From NCBI RefSeq assembly GCF_025421715.1, contig NZ_JAOEFC010000001.1, forward strand, positions 930,001 through 994,000: a stretch of DNA of 64,000 nt, read 5' to 3'. This stretch comes from Microbacterium festucae. Lineage in GTDB: Bacteria; Actinomycetota; Actinomycetes; Actinomycetales; Microbacteriaceae. A program made the position numbers and the translations under genes. The stretch's first letter is position 1, and each line of letters begins with the position of its first letter. Of this stretch, positions 13,723 through 21,734 are shown in pieces. Under the pieces are notes generated by a model, which did not search any database, was not told where the DNA came from, and saw nothing but the letters and a program-made list of their open reading frames with translations.

Positions 13723-14346
13723 ATGCTCGAGAACGAACCCGCTGTCGCTGCCGACCTGTTCGGTGATCGGATCGACCAGGCACGCGCCTTCACCGCGGCT
13801 CTCGCGGAGCACGGTGAGGAGCGCGGCCTCATCGGACCACTGGAACTCCCCCGACTCTGGTCGCGCCACGTACTCAACAGCGTGGTCGCTGCGCCGCTGT
13901 TCCCGGCTGGCGGCCGTGTCGGCGACATCGGATCGGGCGCCGGCCTGCCGGGTCTCGTGCTCGCCATCGCCCGCCCCGACGTGCGGTGGGTGCTGATAGA
14001 GCCCATGGAACGCCGTGTCATCTGGCTCACCGAGCAGGCGGAAGCCTTGGGTCTTGAGAACGTCGAGGTCGTGCGTGCCCGTGGCGAGGATTGGAAGCAA
14101 GGTCCTGTTCTGGATGCCGTGACCGCACGCGCGGTCAGTGCACTGCGCACGCTCATCCCCCTCACAGCGCCCCTCGTGCGCGACGGCGGCGAGTTGATCC
14201 TGCTGAAGGGCGCCAACGCCGCGAACGAGATCACCGCTGCAGAGAAGCAGATCCGCAAGTTCCGCCTGTCGGACGTGCGCGTCGAGCCCGTGGGTGAGGG
14301 CGTCATCGACGAACCCACCCGCGTGATCCGCGCCACCGTCCGCTGA
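13723..14346 (+). CDS. rsmG: 16S rRNA (guanine527-N7)-methyltransferase
   Basis: 207 residues. RsmG (GidB) methylates N7 of G527 in 16S rRNA using SAM; loss in many bacteria gives low-level streptomycin resistance. The SAM motif is GDIGSGAGLPGLVLAIARPD (68-87) and the N-terminal LWSRHVLNSV motif is typical. The start ATG lies four bases beyond parS site 1, so ParB bound there could affect its expression. It is last of the rpmH group, with a strong hairpin after the stop. Confidence 0.97.
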   Translation: MLENEPAVAADLFGDRIDQARAFTAALAEHGEERGLIGPLELPRLWSRHVLNSVVAAPLFPAGGRVGDIGSGAGLPGLVLAIARPDVRWVLIEPMERRVIWLTEQAEALGLENVEVVRARGEDWKQGPVLDAVTARAVSALRTLIPLTAPLVRDGGELILLKGANAANEITAAEKQIRKFRLSDVRVEPVGEGVIDEPTRVIRATVR

Positions 14347-14383
14347 GCTCGGCGTTCTGATCGGGCGCTGCACCAACGATTGA

Positions 14384-14423
14384 CAGGCTCACACCCGGGG
14401 TTGATCCCCCGGGTGTGAGCCTG
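14384..14423 (+). terminator. strong hairpin after rsmG
   Basis: CAGGCTCACACCCGGGG (14384-14400), six-base loop, then the exact complement (14407-14423): 17 perfect pairs, 37 bases after the rsmG stop. Only a weak T run (CGTTT) follows. It most likely ends the rpmH-rsmG transcript. Confidence 0.75.
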
Positions 14424-14610
14424 ACTCGTTTGCGGCACTCGGCGCTTCGGATGCTGGAACGGGGTGTGAATCACCCGCGGCAGTCGTGCTTCGCTCATGC
14501 CAGGCCCGATGCCCCGAAACTCCGACTCGCCCCGATATGGGTACCCTGCGCCGGTGCGATCTTCGTCCGCGCCGGCACCCACGGCGCGGGTACGCGCTGA
14601 TGGAGGCGTT

Positions 14611-14624
14611 GTTTCACGTGAAAC
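14611..14624. promoter_or_regulatory. parS site 2
   Basis: Perfect GTTTCACGTGAAAC preceded by T, followed by G. Confidence 0.93.
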
Positions 14625-14762
14625 GTCGTTGCATCATGCAGTGGAGACACCGTTGCCCGCAGAGGTGGACGATCGACCCGATGTATCCCGCGTGACCCAC
14701 GTCGATTCAATGCAAGACGGTCTCGGCGCAGCGAACATTGGATCTTGGGGGTCGGCCCTGGC

Positions 14763-14776
14763 GTTTCACGTGAAAC
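14763..14776. promoter_or_regulatory. parS site 3
   Basis: Perfect GTTTCACGTGAAAC, followed by A. Confidence 0.93.
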
Positions 14777-14830
14777 ATCGACAGCGCGCGTCACTGGTCA
14801 TCTCGACTCGATGGGGCTGTGCTCCGCTGT

Positions 14831-14844
14831 GTTTCACGTGAAAC
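14831..14844. promoter_or_regulatory. parS site 4
   Basis: Perfect full 16-mer TGTTTCACGTGAAACA (14830-14845). Confidence 0.95.
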
Positions 14845-14949
14845 ATCCTTCCGCCATGGATGGCGAATGATCAGAATGATCCTTCGCGGTAAGCGCCCAG
14901 TCCACGCGCTACGGGTGCAGGCTCTCTGAAAGACGAACGACGGCGGGGT

Positions 14950-14963
14950 GTTTCACGTGAAAC
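14950..14963. promoter_or_regulatory. parS site 5
   Basis: Perfect GTTTCACGTGAAAC preceded by T. Confidence 0.93.
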
Positions 14964-15275
14964 CCCGAGAAGTACCCAGCTGAGCGGGGTGGGACTGCCG
15001 TGCGCTGCAGCCGGGCCGCCCGCGCATCCGGGCAAACCACCCGCCACCCCCGCCAGCCGCCGCCCATCCAGCCGCCGCCCATCTATGCAGCCGTCCAGCC
15101 GTCCGTTCATTCGCCCGTCTGCTCAATCGCGCATCAGCTCAGCCGGCGGTCCGCCCAGCCGGCCAGGCGTGCAGCCGGCCAGGCGTGCAGGCGTGGAGGC
15201 GGGCAACGCCGAGCGGCCTCTCTCCGCGCTTGCATTTCGGGCTTTGTCTGGCGAGGCGGGCTGCCTCCGCGCGAG

Positions 15276-15289
15276 GTTTCACGTGAAAC
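15276..15289. promoter_or_regulatory. parS site 6
   Basis: Perfect GTTTCACGTGAAAC followed by A; 313 bases beyond site 5. Confidence 0.93.
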
Positions 15290-15384
15290 ATTGGTGTGGT
15301 CGTCCAAATTCACGCCCTGAGGCCACGCTGACGCGCGGGATGCGCATGGTCACCGACGGGTAAATGTGAACCACATCCCGGTGC

Positions 15385-15463
15385 CCATCTGTCGGATGCG
15401 TGGGGCGGGTGTCGTCGAATGTGGCGTCTTGGGTGACGTGAGCACCAATGTTCCGACGGATGG
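15385..15463 (+). repeat. 79-bp inverted-end element, copy 1
   Basis: Begins CCATCTGTCGG and ends CCGACGGATGG (11-bp terminal inverted repeats, one mismatch). Inside, GTGGGGCGGG follows the left end and AGCACC precedes the right end, as in copies 2 and 3. No open frame; function unknown. Two further copies lie at 16393-16471 and 45595-45673. Confidence 0.8.
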
Positions 15464-15780
15464 ACCACACCGATGATCGCGGGGCGCCAGGGAGGGCCGT
15501 GAGCCGGTGACGCAGGTGCGGGACGGCCGCCGGGGGAGTCCGGGCGTCATCGTCGTCCGGGCCAGGTCGGCGCGACTACCGCCGTGCCGACCTGGAAGGT
15601 CGCTGGCGATGCGGTCCCCTTCCAGTGGTGAGGTCGCTGACCGGTGGTGGCTAGATGATGGATTCACTCCCGGCCAACTGAGCCAACGCGAGTCTTGGCG
15701 AGTGGTCGATGCTCGAGGGGCGACTGCCTCCGGGCTCACCGCACGGCGATCACGGCCGCTTGATAGGGGACGCGCTACGC

Positions 15781-15861
15781 CTGCTGTCTGCTGTCTGCTG
15801 TTCATTGCCCACTGTCCGTTGCCGGTTGTCGACCGTTGCCCGTTGCCCGTTGCCCGTTGCC
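15781..15861. repeat. heptamer tandem repeats
   Basis: CTGCTGT is present three times at 15781-15801 and CGTTGCC four times at 15834-15861, with degenerate copies between them and just after (for example CCTGGCC, CGTTGTT). Low-complexity stretch of the parS region; no coding sense. Confidence 0.7.
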
Positions 15862-16392
15862 CCTGGCCCGTTGTTCGCTGTCGGTGGTCGGCAACAGGTG
15901 ACCGATCACCGATCAGAACGTGGCGCGTGTTTGATCTATCCGGTTGGTATCTCTGATTGTCGGCCTCCGTCTCGCGGCGTTGGCCAGCGTCGCGACTAGG
16001 TGCGCCGCGCGTGAGCTCGAGGGCTTAGCGGGGCGGCCGGGGGCGGCTGCTCTCCAGGCGCGGTGGCCACACCGGCATAAGAAGGAGGGTCGAACGAACT
16101 CACTCCCCTGCTGTCGCGAGTCGTAATGAAGCCACAATCCACGACCTGAGTCCTGAATCACCAGAGATTCCGGGTCACAGTGCCCATCTGCAGAGACGAC
16201 GCTGAGGCGCAGCAAGACGTCCACGTGCCCCTGGTTGGGGGCACGTGGAGTGCTCGGGGCCCGTGTTCAGCGCTTTGGGAGCGCTTCCGGTGTGATCTCG
16301 ACGAGAGAACCTCGAATCCAGTCCTGTGGCAAGCCGTTGGCTGCGTCCGAGCGGGCGCCTGACGCCCCCAATACCGCGGTCTCTCAGCGTGA

Positions 16393-16471
16393 CCATCCGT
16401 CGGACCGGTGGGGCGGGTGGTGTCGGAAGTGGAGTGGAGGGCGACACCAGCACCAACGACCCGACGGATGG
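16393..16471 (+). repeat. 79-bp inverted-end element, copy 2
   Basis: Perfect 11-bp terminal inverted repeats CCATCCGTCGG and CCGACGGATGG enclosing 57 bases with GGTGGGGCGGG at the left and CACCAGCACC at the right. Same length and orientation as copy 1, about 200 bases before parA. Confidence 0.85.
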
Positions 16472-16542
16472 TGAGCTCGCACCCGCGGAATCACGCGCGC
16501 CTCCAGCTGACCGGCACCCGATTCCACATCCAAAGGCCCAAT

Positions 16543-16556
16543 GTTTCACGTGAAAC
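16543..16556. promoter_or_regulatory. parS site 7
   Basis: Perfect full 16-mer TGTTTCACGTGAAACA (16542-16557), about 115 bases upstream of parA. Confidence 0.95.
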
Positions 16557-16587
16557 ACGGACCCCCACCACCCGCCCGCGGCCCGAT

Positions 16588-16601
16588 GTTTCACGTGGAA
16601 C
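16588..16601. promoter_or_regulatory. parS site 8 (one mismatch)
   Basis: GTTTCACGTGGAAC, flanked by T and A: parS with a single base change, 31 bases after site 7. Close pairing with site 7 in the parA upstream region suggests ParB feedback on parAB transcription (inference). Confidence 0.85.
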
Positions 16602-16671
16602 ATCGGGCGGGGGAGGCTCGGGTCGGAGGGCTCGACTACAGTGGATGAGTCCCCCAAGTCAGGAGTTGCAG

Positions 16672-17598
16672 GTGCAGGAATCGGACGACGTGGCGGCACC
16701 GTTCTCCATCGACGACAGCCCCATCGCCCGCGAACTGGCCGATCTGACCTCGCGCCGCAAGGTGCTCGAGACCGTCGATCTGCACATTGAGGGACCGACC
16801 CGCGTGATCACGGTGTCGAACCAGAAGGGCGGCGTCGGAAAGACGACGACGGCCGTCAACATGGCATCCGCGCTGGCCTCCCTCGGTGCCCGCGTGCTGG
16901 TGATCGACCTCGATCCGCAAGGCAACGCCTCGACCGCCCTCGGAGTGCCGCACACGGCCGAGACCCCGAGCGTCTACGACGTGCTGATCGACGAGTTCCC
17001 GCTGGCCGACATCGTGCAGGTGTCGCCGGAGTCGCCGCGACTGCTGTGCGCTCCGAGCACGATCCACCTCGCCGGCGCCGAGATCGAACTGGTCTCGCAG
17101 GTGGCACGCGAGCACCGGCTGCGCACCGCGCTCGAGGACTACCTGTCGGACGACGCCGACCCTGTCGACTTCGTCATCATCGACTGCCCGCCCTCCCTGG
17201 GCCTGCTGACGATCAACGCGTTCACCGCGGCGCACGAGCTGATGATCCCGATCCAGTGCGAGTACTACGCGCTCGAGGGTCTCAGCCAGCTGCTGGGCAG
17301 CGTGCGGATGATCCAGAAGCACCTCAACCCGCGCCTGCACCTCTCGACGATCCTGCTCACCATGTACGACGGCCGCACGCGCCTCGCGCAGCAGGTGGCC
17401 GACGAGGTGCGCTCGCACTTCTCGAAGGAGGTGCTCCACACCGTGATCCCGCGATCTGTGCGTGTGTCTGAGGCGCCGAGCTTCGGCCAGACCGTGATCG
17501 CCTACGACGGCGCATCCGCTGGAGCAGTGGCTTACCGCGAAGCCGCGGTCGAACTCGCCCGACGAGGGCTGGCAGAGAACAACAAGGGGGCATCCTGA
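16672..17598 (+). CDS. parA: Chromosome partitioning ATPase ParA
   Basis: 308 residues from GTG at 16672, chosen because CAGGAG lies a few bases upstream; an ATG at 16645 would add nine residues. ParA/Soj-type deviant Walker A ATPase: VSNQKGGVGKTTTAVNMASAL (about 49-69), then VLVIDLDPQGNAST, and DFVIIDCPPSLGLLTINAF for the Walker B area. It binds nucleoid DNA as an ATP dimer and moves ParB-parS complexes. It overlaps parB and has parS sites 7 and 8 directly upstream. Confidence 0.97.
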   Translation: MQESDDVAAPFSIDDSPIARELADLTSRRKVLETVDLHIEGPTRVITVSNQKGGVGKTTTAVNMASALASLGARVLVIDLDPQGNASTALGVPHTAETPSVYDVLIDEFPLADIVQVSPESPRLLCAPSTIHLAGAEIELVSQVAREHRLRTALEDYLSDDADPVDFVIIDCPPSLGLLTINAFTAAHELMIPIQCEYYALEGLSQLLGSVRMIQKHLNPRLHLSTILLTMYDGRTRLAQQVADEVRSHFSKEVLHTVIPRSVRVSEAPSFGQTVIAYDGASAGAVAYREAAVELARRGLAENNKGAS

Positions 17599-18578
17599 TG
17601 GCGAAACGAACGGGTCTGGGGCGCGGCATCGGCGCGCTCATTCCGACGGCGGCCGACTCCGACGAGGCGCGTCCCGTCGACGTGTTCTTCCCCGGGGCGT
17701 CCTCGCGCGCCGCCGCGGTCACCGAGGCGCCCGAGCAGGATGCCGGGGAGACCGCGGAGCTGCTGGCGATCCCGGGTGCCCGGCTCATCGAGGTCGACCC
17801 CAACGCGATCGTCCCCAACCCGCGGCAGCCGCGCACCCACTTCGACGTCGACGACCTCGCCGAGCTCGTACACAGCGTGCGCGAGTTCGGTGTGCTGCAG
17901 CCCGTCGTCGTTCGCACGAACGAAGAGGGCGCCTACGAACTGATCATGGGCGAGCGACGCACGCGCGCCGCCCGCGAGGCCGGCCTGACCGCCATCCCCG
18001 CGATCCTGCGCGACACGACCGACGAGAACCTGCTGCGCGACGCGCTGCTCGAGAACCTCCACCGCTCGCAGCTGAACCCGCTCGAAGAGGCATCCGCCTA
18101 CCAGCAGCTGCTCGACGACTTCGGCATCACGCAGGAGGAGCTCGCGGGGCGCATCGGTCGCTCGCGTCCGCAGATCAGCAACACGATCCGCCTGCTCAAG
18201 CTCCCGGTTCCGGTGCAGCAGCGGGTCGCGGCGGGCGTGCTCTCGGCCGGCCACGCCCGTGCCATCCTGTCGCTCGTCGACGTGGACGCCATGCAGCGCC
18301 TCTCGGACAAGATCGTCAACGAGGACCTCTCGGTGCGGGCCGCAGAGGCCGCGGCCAAGCAGCCGGATGCCGGCAGCACCTCGCGGATCGCCCCCAAGGC
18401 CGGTGCCCGTCGGGCCCACCTCGACGAGGTCGCGGAGCGGCTCGGCGACCGCTTGAACACCAAGGTGAAGATCTCGCTGAGCTCGAAGAAAGGCCAGATC
18501 AACATCGACTTCGCGTCGATCCAGGACCTCAACCGCATCCTCGCTGAAATCGGCGAAACGGAGTACGGCGCCTTCTGA
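17598..18578 (+). CDS. parB: Chromosome partitioning protein ParB
   Basis: 326 residues; the ATG shares the last base of the parA stop (TGATG), so the two are translationally coupled. N-terminal CTPase domain: VPNPRQPRTHFD, then GERRTRAAREAG and the ENLHRSQLNPLEEA loop (conserved arginine and asparagine residues). A helix-turn-helix (ITQEELAGRIGRSRPQISNTI) reads parS, and a C-terminal dimerisation segment ends the protein. It nucleates at parS and spreads as a clamp; the eight sites here are its targets. Confidence 0.97.
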   Translation: MAKRTGLGRGIGALIPTAADSDEARPVDVFFPGASSRAAAVTEAPEQDAGETAELLAIPGARLIEVDPNAIVPNPRQPRTHFDVDDLAELVHSVREFGVLQPVVVRTNEEGAYELIMGERRTRAAREAGLTAIPAILRDTTDENLLRDALLENLHRSQLNPLEEASAYQQLLDDFGITQEELAGRIGRSRPQISNTIRLLKLPVPVQQRVAAGVLSAGHARAILSLVDVDAMQRLSDKIVNEDLSVRAAEAAAKQPDAGSTSRIAPKAGARRAHLDEVAERLGDRLNTKVKISLSSKKGQINIDFASIQDLNRILAEIGETEYGAF

Positions 18579-18596
18579 GCCGCGTACCCTGGAAGG

Positions 18597-18938
18597 GTGA
18601 CAGAAGAGCCCGACCTTCCGCGCCGCGCCAGCCTCGAGCTGTTGCGCGCCGAAGCCGCCGACGAACTGTCGGTGCTCGTCGAGGAGCGTCTGCGCGCGGG
18701 TGAAGACCCCTGGGACTTCATGGAAGACCTGCCCAGCGTCGACGAACTCGTCGTGCTGACCCTGCGTGCCGAGAACATCGCGGCCGACGGTGGCAACCGT
18801 CCCTCGGAAGCGCGCAACTATCGGGTGCTGCGCCAGATCGCCATCGCCCACCCACCCCTCACGCGGGCCGTGTGGCGGCTGCTGGGCAGTGAGCCGCATC
18901 GCACCTGGGACGCATCGGTTCGCGCCGAAGCGTCGTGA
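18597..18938 (+). CDS. conserved small protein behind parB, unknown
   Basis: 113 residues from GTG at 18597, 18 bases after the parB stop on the same strand. Acidic and helical with no membrane segment or cysteine; the middle reads DPWDFMEDLPSVDELVVLTLRAENI. I do not recognise a named family. The close spacing suggests cotranscription with parAB. Confidence 0.7.
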   Translation: MTEEPDLPRRASLELLRAEAADELSVLVEERLRAGEDPWDFMEDLPSVDELVVLTLRAENIAADGGNRPSEARNYRVLRQIAIAHPPLTRAVWRLLGSEPHRTWDASVRAEAS

Positions 18939-18956
18939 GTCGCTAGGTTCGAGCGG

Positions 18957-20159
18957 GTGAACCCGGCCGCACCCGCTCGCCTCGACGTCTCGTTCCCGCC
19001 GGCGACCGAGAACGCCGCGATGCTCGTCGTGGCCGCGCTCCGCGACTTCCGCGTCGACGGAAACGTGCACGTCGACGACGAAGCCCGCCGCGGCTGGGTG
19101 CGCGTCGACGTGTCGTATGCTCCCGAGCGCGGGATCATCGTAGCCGACCGCGCCGGCATCCGGGCGCCCACCCCGGCACCACCGCTGCTGGAGGCACTCG
19201 CGGCGCGGCTCGGGGCCACCGTGTCGCTGTGGAGCGACGACGCGTTCTTCGCGGCGGGGGACGACCGCGATACCGCGACCGGTGAGGAGTCGTCGCCGGC
19301 GGCGCGCGGGGCGAACGAGATCCACATCGTCTACGGCACCGTGCCGCTGGCCCCCGATCGCCGTGGTGAGCTCGCGCTGCAGCTGGGCGGCGATCTCACG
19401 GCGGTGCCCACCGCCCGCGGCGTCGTGATCGTCGCCGACGCGAGCGCGCCGGGCGCCCACTGGCCGAAGGCGCAGCGCCCCGTGCTGACCCTCACAGTCG
19501 ATGCCGACGTGCTGCAGCTGGCCTTCTACGGCGCTTCGTCGGTGGCGGCGCTGCCGCTGCGCGAACGCCTCGCCGCCGCGGCGACGCCGGATCTGGTGCT
19601 GCGATGGGAGCCCGCCCCGGTTCCCACACTCCCGGAGCTCATTCCTGCGCCGCCCGCACCCGCCGCGGCCGACGACTCGTTCGACCTCACGCCGCTCGAG
19701 GAGATCCAGGTCGACCACGCCGCCCTCCGCGCGCTCATCGATGCCCCGCTCGACGCCGAGGTGCGGACCCGGGTGCTCACGGCGCTGCGGCTGGACCCGC
19801 CCGCCGACCAGATCGCGCGGGGAGAGGTCGATCCCGGGGCGCTGCCGGGCGCGGTGCGCATCGTGAAGAAGGGGCTGTGGGGGACGATCGCGGATGCCGT
19901 CGCCGCCGAGCCCGAGGGCACCTCGCTCTGGGCGCGCTGGCGCCGGCTGCCGCATCGCCGTCCCCGCCTCGCGCGTCTGCTCACCGCCCTCGAGGCGGTG
20001 GCGGCGGTCGCCGTGTGCGTGGCGGCAGCGCTGCCGCCCTTCCCGCAGCCCCTTACCACGGTGCAGTGGGTGATGGGCGCGGTGCTGGTCGTCGACGTGA
20101 TCACCGACGTCGTCGTGCTGCGCGCCGCGGCATCCGCTCGGGCAAAAGGAAACCCCTGA
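18957..20159 (+). CDS. unknown protein with C-terminal membrane pair
   Basis: 400 residues from GTG at 18957. Residues 1-340 are alanine- and arginine-rich with no recognised motif; the last 60 residues contain two hydrophobic segments (AVAAVAVCVAAALPPF and WVMGAVLVVDVITDVVVL). The soluble part would then lie on one face of the membrane. It runs in line with parB and the preceding small gene, and its stop overlaps the hairpin that ends trxA from the other side. Function unknown; the frame is supported by codon usage and length. Confidence 0.7.
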   Translation: MNPAAPARLDVSFPPATENAAMLVVAALRDFRVDGNVHVDDEARRGWVRVDVSYAPERGIIVADRAGIRAPTPAPPLLEALAARLGATVSLWSDDAFFAAGDDRDTATGEESSPAARGANEIHIVYGTVPLAPDRRGELALQLGGDLTAVPTARGVVIVADASAPGAHWPKAQRPVLTLTVDADVLQLAFYGASSVAALPLRERLAAAATPDLVLRWEPAPVPTLPELIPAPPAPAAADDSFDLTPLEEIQVDHAALRALIDAPLDAEVRTRVLTALRLDPPADQIARGEVDPGALPGAVRIVKKGLWGTIADAVAAEPEGTSLWARWRRLPHRRPRLARLLTALEAVAAVAVCVAAALPPFPQPLTTVQWVMGAVLVVDVITDVVVLRAAASARAKGNP

Positions 20160-20182
20160 TCAGATAGATATCTGACCAGGGG
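20153..20182 (-). terminator. terminator of trxA
   Basis: On the minus strand CCCCTGGTCAGATA pairs with TATCTGATCAGGGG around a short loop and is followed by TTTCCTTTT, a proper factor-independent terminator for the leftward trxA. It overlaps the end of the convergent unknown gene by a few bases and may also serve that gene. Confidence 0.75.
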
Positions 20183-20224
20183 TCGAGTCCTGTCGCGTCA
20201 CCGGGTGACGCGGGTGCGAAGAGC

Positions 20225-20548
20225 TCAGCCGAGGTAGGGCGCGAGGTCCTGCTCGAGGGCGAACTTCGGCTTGGCGCCGATGATCGTCTTCTCGACCTCG
20301 CCCTTGTTGAACACCTTCATCGCGGGGATGGAGGTGATCTGGTACTTCATGGCGAGCTGAGGGTTCTCGTCGACGTTGAGCTTCAAGACGGTCAGCTTGT
20401 CACCGTTCTCGGTGGCGATCTCGTCGAGGATGGGTCCGACCATGCGGCACGGGCCACACCACTCGGCCCAGAAGTCCACGAGGACGGGACCCTCGGCGTC
20501 GATGACGTCCTGCTGCCAGCTGCTCTCGCTCGTGGCCTTGGCGGTCAT
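20225..20548 (-). CDS. trxA: Thioredoxin
   Basis: 107 residues from the ATG at 20548, with AAGGAG seven bases upstream; the frame is open further but adds a non-family extension. Active site FWAEWCGPCRMVGPI and the cis-proline region ITSIPAMKVF are intact. It is a general cytoplasmic disulfide reductant, recycled by the adjacent TrxB. trxB-trxA order on the same strand, 88 bases apart. Confidence 0.97.
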   Translation of the reverse strand: MTAKATSESSWQQDVIDAEGPVLVDFWAEWCGPCRMVGPILDEIATENGDKLTVLKLNVDENPQLAMKYQITSIPAMKVFNKGEVEKTIIGAKPKFALEQDLAPYLG

Positions 20549-20636
20549 GTCATTTCTCCTTCGTGTCGACGGGGAGTCCGTCAGTGTCCCCAACAGTGCG
20601 GGGACGGGGATTGTTCCGTGTGCTCGGGCGACGTGC

Positions 20637-21632
20637 TCAGGCGGCGCCGACGGCGGCCGCGTCGGGCAGGCCGTCGATCTCGGCGGCGTCGGCAGCGGGC
20701 TGGCCGGCGTCGGCCAGCGACGCGAGGTAGTGCTCGACGTCGAGGGCGGCCACCGTGCCGCTGCCGGCCGCGGTGACGGCCTGACGGTAGGTCGGGTCGA
20801 TCACGTCGCCGGCGGCGAACACACCCGGCACCGACGTGCGCGACGAGCGGCCGTCGACCCAGATGGTGCCGTGCTCGGTGAGGTCGAGCTTGTTGTGCAC
20901 GAGGTGCGTGCGCGGGTCGTTGCCGATCGCGACGAACACGCCGTCCAGCGGCAGTTCGCGCGTCGAGCCGTCGACGGTATCGCGCAGCAGGATGCCGGTG
21001 ACGGCGTCCTCACCGAGGACATCGGCGACTTCGCTGTTCCAGACGAACTCGATCTTCTCGTTGGCGAAGGCGCGCTCCTGCATGATCTTCGACGCCCGCA
21101 GCTCTTCGCGGCGGTGGATGACGTAGACCTTCGAGGCGAACTTGGTGAGGAAGGTGGCCTCCTCCATGGCGGAGTCGCCGCCGCCGACGACGGCGATGGT
21201 GCGCTCACGGAAGAAGAAGCCGTCGCAGGTCGCGCAGTACGAGACGCCGCGTCCCGAGAGGCGGGCTTCGCCCTCGATGCCGATCTTGCGGGGCGCCGAC
21301 CCGGTGGCGAACACGATGGACTCGGCCTCGTGGGTCTTGCCCGAGCCGAGCGTCACGGTCTTCACGGGGCCGTCGACGTCGAGCTCGACGACGTCGTCGT
21401 ACGCGACGACGGTGCCGAAGCGCTCGGCCTGCTCCTGCATCTTGGCCATCAGGTCGGGGCCCATGATCGCCTCGGGGAAGCCCGGGAAGTTCTCGACCTC
21501 GGTGGTGTTCATCAGCTCACCGCCGGCTTCGACCGAGCTGGCGATCAGCAGCGGCTCGAGGTTGGCGCGGGCCGCATAGATGGCGGCGGTGAATCCCGCC
21601 GGACCCGATCCGATGATGATGACCTTGCGCAC
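20637..21632 (-). CDS. trxB: Thioredoxin-disulfide reductase
   Basis: 331 residues from GTG at 21632 with AAGGAG five bases upstream. FAD-binding VIIIGSGPAGFTAAIYAARA at the N-terminus, redox centre YCATCDGFFF, NADPH-binding VVGGGDSAMEEATFL, and the C-terminal FAD motif GVFAAGDVIDPTYRQAVTAAGSG. It transfers electrons from NADPH to thioredoxin. Upstream on the same strand is murJ. Confidence 0.97.
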   Translation of the reverse strand: MRKVIIIGSGPAGFTAAIYAARANLEPLLIASSVEAGGELMNTTEVENFPGFPEAIMGPDLMAKMQEQAERFGTVVAYDDVVELDVDGPVKTVTLGSGKTHEAESIVFATGSAPRKIGIEGEARLSGRGVSYCATCDGFFFRERTIAVVGGGDSAMEEATFLTKFASKVYVIHRREELRASKIMQERAFANEKIEFVWNSEVADVLGEDAVTGILLRDTVDGSTRELPLDGVFVAIGNDPRTHLVHNKLDLTEHGTIWVDGRSSRTSVPGVFAAGDVIDPTYRQAVTAAGSGTVAALDVEHYLASLADAGQPAADAAEIDGLPDAAAVGAA

Positions 21633-21734
21633 GACTGCTCCTTCTCTCGCGGGGCCGCGACAGGCCCCGAGACGTTCAACCAATGGTAGGCGCACCGCAT
21701 TCCAGGTGCGCGGCGGCCCGCCCTACTTCCCGGG

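Larger units (their letters stand above)
14424..16671. other. non-coding parS region between rsmG and parA
   Basis: About 2.2 kb with no convincing gene: the open frames are short, overlapping and resemble no family, and base composition is less extreme than in flanking genes. It holds parS sites 2-8, two copies of a 79-bp inverted-end element, and several short tandem repeats. Examples are CAGCCGCCGCCCATC twice (15054-15083), a GGCCAGGCGTGCAG pair (about 15170-15192), and heptamers around 15781-15861. It looks like a centromere-like loading zone for ParB beside the origin. Confidence 0.7.

Noticed and set aside
15385..16471. 79-bp elements considered as insertion sequences
   Set aside because: Too short for a transposase and without evident target duplications; only a non-autonomous or structural element is possible.
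14424..16671. Small open frames in the parS region, up to about 175 codons
   Set aside because: They overlap in all frames, contain parS palindromes and repeats, have no good starts and no family match; the region reads as non-coding.
16645..16671. ATG 16645 as the parA start
   Set aside because: GTG 16672 has a well-placed CAGGAG; the upstream extension has none and is not typical of the family. It remains possible.
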